Below, piece by piece: positions 5,952 to 9,176 of a DNA stretch of 9,176 bases. Source of the DNA: Actinomycetota bacterium (GTDB lineage: Bacteria; Actinomycetota; Thermoleophilia; Solirubrobacterales; Solirubrobacteraceae); NCBI GenBank assembly GCA_019348575.1, contig JAHWJE010000034.1:1-9176 (forward strand). The letters are read 5' to 3'. Under the pieces are notes generated by a model that was not told the origin of the DNA, ran no database searches, and saw only the letters and a program-made list of their open reading frames with translations. Every line of letters starts with the position of its first letter. Positions within the stretch are counted from its first letter, which is position 1. A program made the position numbers and the translations under genes.

Positions 5952-5969
5952 CCCCGCGGCCCTGCGGGG
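5952..5969. other. Short GC hairpin in the divergent intergenic region
   Basis: CCCCGC-GGCCCT-GCGGGG forms a 6-bp stem with a 6-base loop. An outer CCGTA/TACGG pair (5937-5941 and 5970-5974) could extend the dyad. It sits between the -10 of the methyltransferase and the ribosome site of the 6015 gene, so it could be a binding site for both or simply a high-GC coincidence. Confidence 0.3.
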
Positions 5970-6014
5970 TACGGGACTCACAGCGCAAACGAACGCGAGG
6001 AGGAGGAGACGAAC

Positions 6015-6392
6015 ATGGCTGAAACGGATCCCAGGAAGTACCGCGGCGGCGTTCAGGAGCCGGACGACGCAAAGGGCGAGGGCACGTGGGCCGACAACGA
6101 GGGCGTCGTGCCGCGCGAGAACCTCGACGAGCCCGAAGCACCGCCGCCCGAGCGCGCCGGCGACGACCAGGCGCTGGCCGATTCCTCGCTGGGCAAGGTC
6201 ACCGACCGCGAGGAAACCCTTGACGTCGAAAACTCCGCCGGCGACGAGGCCGACGCGACGAGCCACAGCGGCACCGGCGGCAATGTCGCCGAGGTCAAGG
6301 AGGAGATGCAGGAGGGCGAGCCCGTCCCGTGGGTGCAGGGCGCCAACGTCGCCGCCGCGGACACGAACAAGGACCAGGACGCGACGGCCTAG
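6015..6392 (+). CDS. Acidic, intrinsically disordered protein (125 aa), unknown function
   Basis: This 125-residue protein has 32 Asp/Glu against 10 Lys/Arg, no Cys and no hydrophobic stretch. It is rich in Gly, Pro, Asn and Ser, and two Trp (25 and 106) stand isolated. There is no signal peptide or recognisable domain; composition resembles hydrophilin-like or LEA-like proteins, but no repeat motif supports that name. The ATG at 6015 is fixed by a strong purine ribosome site (5997-6008, GGAG core, 6-base spacing), unlike the leaderless neighbours. An ATG at 5949 is also in frame but lies before the ribosome site and reads through the hairpin. Its stop overlaps the stop of the converging SirB1-like gene by 4 bases (CTAG). 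Confidence 0.75.
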   Translation: MAETDPRKYRGGVQEPDDAKGEGTWADNEGVVPRENLDEPEAPPPERAGDDQALADSSLGKVTDREETLDVENSAGDEADATSHSGTGGNVAEVKEEMQEGEPVPWVQGANVAAADTNKDQDATA

Positions 6393-7042
6393 TTGAGGCG
6401 CGCGCGGAGCGACCGCAGCTCGGCGCCGAGCGCCGCCTCCTCCGGCCCTTCGAGCGGCAGGTCGAGGCGGAGCTCGGCGGCGCGGATCGCGCGCGTGAAA
6501 TCCGCGCGGCGCCGGTAGGAGCCGACGAGGTTGTTGAGCATCCGCAGCGCGGTCTCGTGCGCGCTCCAGGGGCGCACCCCGGCCTGCGCGGCGGACGTCT
6601 CGGCCTCGAGCCGCACGCCGCCCGCGAAGGGGTCGAGCAGGACCGGCGGCGCGCCCCCGGGCGAGAACTGCCCGACGACATAGTGCCCCGGCAGGCCGAC
6701 GCCGTCCAGGGCGATGCCGGCGCGCCGCGCCGTCTCGACGTACACGACCGACAGCGCGATCGGCAGCCCGCGCCTGCGCTCGAGCACGAGGTCGAGCATC
6801 GAGTTGTCCGGATGGTCGTACTCGTCGCCCGCGCCGGCGAACCCGTGCCGTGCGCCGAGCACCTCGCCCAGCGCGTCGAGCTCGTTCTTCGCGGCGGCGG
6901 CGTCCGCCACGTCGGCGGCAAGCTCGTCCAGCCGTGCGAGCGCCGCGCTCTCGTCGACCGCGCGGAACTCCGCCGCCAGCGCGAGCGCGAGCGCAGCGAA
7001 CCCTGCCGTCGGCTCTGCGGCGAGATCGGCGAAGCCCGGCAT
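6389..7042 (-). CDS. SirB1-like transglutaminase-fold protein (Transglut_core2), Cys-less
   Basis: This 217-residue protein has an Ala-rich helical N-terminus (1-55), then the core of the SirB1/UPF0162 family: YDHPDNSMLDLVLERRRGLP (75-94), IALSVVYVETARRAG (95-109), GVGLPGHYVVG (114-124) and LLDPFAGG (135-142). A helical TPR-like tail (160-217) resembles that of other members. His 120 and Asp 137 match the second and third positions of a transglutaminase triad. No cysteine occurs anywhere, so a thiol-based reaction is not possible; a scaffold role is more likely. The ATG at 7042 is preferred. A GTG at 7084 is in frame but overlaps the divergent CBS gene. GACAAT lies 6 bases before the ATG. Role unknown. 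Confidence 0.85.
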   Translation of the reverse strand: MPGFADLAAEPTAGFAALALALAAEFRAVDESAALARLDELAADVADAAAAKNELDALGEVLGARHGFAGAGDEYDHPDNSMLDLVLERRRGLPIALSVVYVETARRAGIALDGVGLPGHYVVGQFSPGGAPPVLLDPFAGGVRLEAETSAAQAGVRPWSAHETALRMLNNLVGSYRRRADFTRAIRAAELRLDLPLEGPEEAALGAELRSLRARLN

Positions 7043-7077
7043 GAGCGCATTGTCGCCGCTTGCGATGATTCCCAGCA
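7043..7077. promoter_or_regulatory. 35-bp divergent promoter region, two back-to-back -10-like sites
   Basis: Only 35 bases separate the starts of the SirB1-like (-) and CBS (+) genes. GACAAT (7054-7049, minus) ends 6 bases before the ATG at 7042. GATGAT (7064-7069, plus) ends 8 bases before the ATG at 7078. Each matches TATAAT at four of six positions. Both transcripts would be leaderless and each -35 would fall at or beyond the other gene's start. The sites are weak matches. Confidence 0.35.
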
Positions 7078-7476
7078 ATGCCACGACTGAGAATCGACGA
7101 GGCTGACGGCCTGACCGTCGCAGACATCACGCACACCCGCTTCAGCGCGCTCCCGGCGAGCGCGACGATCGGCGAGGTGCGCGCCTGGTTCGAGGAGAGC
7201 ACGAGCCGCCGGCTGGCGTTCCTCGCCGACGACGGGCGCTACCTCGGTTCGCTGACGCGCGCAGACGTCGCCGATCCGGCGGCCGGCGACCGCCCCGCGG
7301 TCGACGTCGCCCAGGACGGTCCGACCGTCTCTCCCGAGGCGCCGGCGACGACGGGTCGCGACCTCGCGCTGCAGAGCGACTCGCGCCGCGTGCCGGTCGT
7401 CGACGCCGGCGGGCGGCTGCTCGGCGTCGTCGCCGTCACCGGCGACCTGCAGTCCTTCTGCGGGACCGGCAGCTAG
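7078..7476 (+). CDS. Two-CBS-domain protein
   Basis: This 132-residue protein consists of little more than a CBS pair. CBS1 spans about 20-65 (FSALPASATIGEVRAWFEES, then RRLAFLADDGRYLGSLTRAD). CBS2 spans about 80-126 (DGPTVSPEAP, then SRRVPVVDAGGRLLGVVAV). Such stand-alone modules (Bateman module) bind adenosine nucleotides such as AMP, ATP or SAM and modulate partners. No attached catalytic or transporter domain is present, and no partner is identified. It lacks a Shine-Dalgarno and may be leaderless. It starts 35 bp from the divergent SirB1-like gene, and its TAG stop overlaps the converging TPR gene by 4 bases (CTAG). Confidence 0.85.
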   Translation: MPRLRIDEADGLTVADITHTRFSALPASATIGEVRAWFEESTSRRLAFLADDGRYLGSLTRADVADPAAGDRPAVDVAQDGPTVSPEAPATTGRDLALQSDSRRVPVVDAGGRLLGVVAVTGDLQSFCGTGS

Positions 7477-8390
7477 CTGTTCGCCGGCGGCGCGCTGTTG
7501 AGCGCGCGCGTCTTCTTCGCCGCGACCGTCGCCGGATGGTCCTTGCCGAGCAGCCGCTCGCTGTCGGCGATGACGCGCTCCTGCAGCTCGGCGCCGTCGC
7601 CGCTGCGCCCCGCGATCCGGTAGGACGACGCCAGCGCAGCGCGGGCCTGCAGCGAGTCGAGGTGGTCCTCGCCGTTGATGCGCTCGGTCTCCTCGAGGAT
7701 CCGCTCCTCGACCGCGACGGCGTCGTCGAACTGCTCGGCGTTCCATAGCGCCGAGGCGAGGTTCGCGCGCGCGTCGAGCGTGTCGGGATCGTCGGGATCG
7801 AGCACGCGCTCGCGATCGGCGACGACCTGGCGCTGGACGTCGATCGCGTCCTGCGTCCGACCGGCCGTCGAGTAGGAGAACGCGAGGTTGGCGCGCGCCG
7901 TGAGCGTCGCGAGGTGATCAGGTCCGAGGAGTCGCTCGGCGTCGGCGAGGACCGCCTCCTCGATCGCGATCGCCTCGTCGACGCGCTGCGCGCTCCACAG
8001 GCTCGAAGCGAGGTTCGAGCGCGCGGTGAGCGCCTCGGGGTGCTCCTCGCCGTGCACGCGGGCGGTGTCCTCGACGAGCTTCTCCTCGAGCTCGATCGCC
8101 TCGCCGACGCGCCCGGCCTGCCAGAGCGCCATCGCGATGTCGGCGCGCGCGTGCAGGGTGCCGGGGTGCTCGGGACCGCGCTGCTCGAGGCTGTTGGCCA
8201 GCACCCGGCGCAGCTCGCCGAGATGCTTTTCGGCCTCCTCGTCGCGCTGAGCCTTGGCATCGTCGGCGGCCTGCTGGGGGTCGCGGAGGATCTTGTCCTC
8301 GCCGCCGAAGACCGGCTGCGTGACCTCACCGCGACCGGCGACGGGCGCGGGCTCGGGGGTCGCGGCCGCCGGCTGCTCGGCGATGTCGCG
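7473..8390 (-). CDS. TPR protein with 42-residue repeats, N-terminus missing
   Basis: The genuine part covers about 305 residues. A Pro/Ala-rich stretch leads into a charged helix (DDAKAQRDEEAEKHLGELRR), then five tandem 42-residue TPR units and the start of a sixth, ending NSAPPANS. The units follow the pattern G-x-(D/E)-H-P-x-T-L-x-A-R-x-N-L-A, as in TPR_10/TPR_12 repeats of kinesin light chain and actinobacterial NB-ARC regulators. No ATPase or DNA-binding domain is attached here. The frame stays open to an ATG at 8591, but everything upstream of about 8390 is the antisense of a dehydrogenase fragment and does not look like this protein. No in-frame ATG, GTG or TTG lies between 8390 and the first repeat helix. 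The gene is therefore beheaded at the junction near 8390. Confidence 0.75.
   Translation of the reverse strand, partial: RDIAEQPAAATPEPAPVAGRGEVTQPVFGGEDKILRDPQQAADDAKAQRDEEAEKHLGELRRVLANSLEQRGPEHPGTLHARADIAMALWQAGRVGEAIELEEKLVEDTARVHGEEHPEALTARSNLASSLWSAQRVDEAIAIEEAVLADAERLLGPDHLATLTARANLAFSYSTAGRTQDAIDVQRQVVADRERVLDPDDPDTLDARANLASALWNAEQFDDAVAVEERILEETERINGEDHLDSLQARAALASSYRIAGRSGDGAELQERVIADSERLLGKDHPATVAAKKTRALNSAPPANS
7548..8177 (-). repeat. Five tandem 126-bp TPR-coding units
   Basis: The five units are exactly 42 codons each (630 bp, no gaps), and the ARANLA-type core recurs in each. The units differ clearly in sequence, so this is an old protein repeat, not a recent DNA duplication. 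The rigid length suggests a regular superhelix for peptide or protein binding. Confidence 0.75.
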
Positions 8391-8391
8391 C

Positions 8392-8598
8392 GGGCTGGCG
8401 GAGGCGGGGGCGACCGTCGTCGCCGCCAGCCGTGACGGCGACAAGGCGGCCGGGTTCGCCGCGACGCTGCCCTCGCCGGGCGGCGCGAAGCACCTGGGCG
8501 TGTCGATCGACCACATGGACGAGCGGTGGTGCCAGCGCGGGTTCATCGAGGCCGTCGCGCGGGCCGGGCATATCGACATCCTGGTGAACAACGCTCAC
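8392..8598 (+). pseudogene. Short-chain dehydrogenase/reductase fragment
   Basis: The piece begins GLAEAGATVVAASRD, which is the end of the first helix and the second strand of an SDR Rossmann fold. It continues through ATLPSPGGAKHLGVSIDHMD to HIDILVNNAH, the NNAG-motif strand. Missing are the start codon, the GxxxGxG cofactor loop upstream, and everything after strand 4, including the Ser-Tyr-Lys active site. An SR after strand 2 often goes with NADP use. About 69 of some 250 residues are present, so it cannot be an active enzyme. It starts where the TPR gene is cut and switches to another family at about 8599. Confidence 0.75.
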
Positions 8599-8910
8599 TG
8601 GGAAAAGGTCGGCAACGTCGTCGAGCTGGACGAGGCGGGGCTGAAGGAGCTCGCGACCCTGAACGCCGACTACGGAATGAGCGTCGCGACCATCGGGTCG
8701 CGGATCGGCAAGATCAAGCTCAAGGATCAGCCCGACCGGTCGCACAACAAGTACGTGGCGTTCGACGAGTATCTGAACACCGAGGTGCGGAACACGGTCC
8801 GGGCGGCGCACGGCCTCGGGACGAAGCTCGTCCGCGGGTTCTCGTTCTACGGCCCGGCTGGGGAGGACCCGCGGCCTTACGTCGCGGAGGCGGTCGACCG
8901 GCTCGACGCC
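8599..8910 (+). pseudogene. Sugar-phosphate isomerase/epimerase (xylose isomerase-like TIM barrel) fragment
   Basis: About 104 residues match an internal part of this TIM-barrel family. They include a region like W-x-K-x-V-x-E-L-x-E, then YGMSVATIGSRIGKIKLKD, FDEYLNTEV, and AAHGLGTKLVRGFSFYGPAG followed by EDPRPYVAEAVDRL. Family members usually read IGSPIGK, so the Arg is a change. The first barrel strand and the C-terminal half with most metal ligands are absent. The piece is in frame with the dehydrogenase piece before it and the ferrochelatase piece after it. The pattern recalls versions found in Planctomycetes; that recollection was not checked. Confidence 0.65.
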
Positions 8911-9176
8911 GCTGTCCGCGCCGAGGCGGTCGTGTTGTTCACGGCACACAGCCTGCCGCAGACGATCGTGGAGAAAGGAGATCCGTACCCCGAGCAGCTG
9001 CGCGAGACGGCAGAGGCCGTCGCGGCCGCAGCCGGTCTCGACAGGTGGCAGGTGGGATGGCAGAGCGCCGGCCGTACGTCGGTCCCGTGGCTCGGGCCGG
9101 ACCTTCTGCAGATCCTGGTCGACCTGAGTGCGAAAGGCGTCCCGGCCGTAGTGGTATGTCCCTGCGGGTTCGTTGC
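8911..9176 (+). pseudogene. hemH: Ferrochelatase fragment (middle part, runs off the window)
   Basis: The piece begins around AVRAEAVVLFTAHSLP, where the His (codon 8947-8949) is the conserved iron-site residue of ferrochelatase. It continues with GDPYPEQLRETAEAVA, WQVGWQSAGRTSVPWLGPDL and VVVCPCGFV. These are highly conserved HemH segments; the second conserved acid (in the SDHLE-type motif) would fall just past the window. HemH inserts iron into the porphyrin at the end of haem synthesis. The N-terminal half (about 150-180 residues) is absent and replaced by an isomerase piece. Codons such as AAA, AGG, GTA, TGT and AGT cluster here, unlike the genes on the left. The C-terminus may be intact beyond the edge. 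Confidence 0.8.

Larger units (their letters stand above)
8383..9176 (+). other. Open mosaic frame joining three unrelated enzyme fragments
   Basis: From the ATG at 8383 the frame is open for 264 codons to the window end; the frame itself is stop-free from 8251. It reads in one phase through a dehydrogenase piece (8392-8598), a sugar-phosphate isomerase piece (8599-8910) and a ferrochelatase piece (8911-9176). Each piece is well conserved but lacks the ends of its family. No ribosome site precedes the ATG, and the bases before about 8390 belong to the antisense TPR gene, so expression is doubtful. The single phase across two internal joins has about a one-in-nine chance if joins are random. 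It could be a real fusion, a remnant field, or an assembly chimera. Confidence 0.6.

Noticed and set aside
5949..6014. ATG at 5949 as the start of the acidic protein
   Set aside because: The strong purine ribosome site at 5997-6008 precedes the ATG at 6015, and the extension would read through the intergenic hairpin.
7548..8177. 126-bp periodic repeats as a possible CRISPR or satellite array
   Set aside because: The period is 42 codons, the conservation is at protein level, and there are no identical short repeats with unique spacers.
8391..8591. ATG at 8591 as the start of the TPR protein
   Set aside because: The added 67 residues are the antisense of a conserved dehydrogenase segment and do not resemble a TPR protein N-terminus.
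8326..8949. 207-codon minus-strand frame across the mosaic region
   Set aside because: The translation is a Val/Arg/Asp-rich shadow; the + strand carries recognisable enzyme segments.

Overview
The window is very GC-rich, with codons ending almost always in G or C, and reads as chromosomal DNA of a high-GC actinobacterium. The gene style would suit Thermoleophilia (Solirubrobacterales-like), but that placement is inference from composition and style. Five genes show a TANNNT -10 hexamer 6 to 7 bases before the start codon, or a near match to it. This is the leaderless-mRNA layout common in Actinobacteria and Deinococcus.

Layout, left to right. 1-326 (-): start of an HtrA-like serine protease, cut by the window edge. 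390-638 (-): small acidic disordered protein. 755-1945 (+): complete phosphoglycerate kinase. 2027-2073: perfect 13-bp inverted repeat between converging genes. 2134-3774 (-): B12-binding-type radical SAM enzyme. 3887-4303 (+): small multi-pass membrane protein, divergent from it. 5929-4336 (-): SAM methyltransferase followed 10 bp later by a CobW-family GTPase with a His-rich loop. 6015-6392 (+): second acidic disordered protein. 6389-7042 (-): SirB1-like transglutaminase-fold protein. 7078-7476 (+): two-CBS-domain protein. 7473-8390 (-): TPR protein with 42-residue repeats, missing its N-terminus. No tRNA, rRNA, CRISPR array, insertion sequence or integrase was seen, and no gene-free stretch exceeds 300 bases.

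The left 8.4 kb is ordinary housekeeping and accessory chromosome: mostly single-gene transcription units, with genes packed tail-to-tail (two CTAG overlaps) or head-to-head over short shared promoters. The only convincing operon-like pair is methyltransferase-cobW.

The right end, from about 8390 to the window edge, is different and is the most striking part. One open frame on the + strand runs without a stop through three internal fragments of unrelated enzymes. They are a short-chain dehydrogenase (no start, no active site), a sugar-phosphate isomerase/epimerase TIM-barrel piece, and the catalytic-His region of ferrochelatase. It begins exactly where the opposite-strand TPR gene loses its N-terminus. 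Codon choice also shifts, with AAA, AGG, GTA, TGT and TAT appearing. It is either a real in-frame mosaic of captured gene pieces or a chimeric assembly; an assembly artefact is the simpler explanation and must be excluded first.
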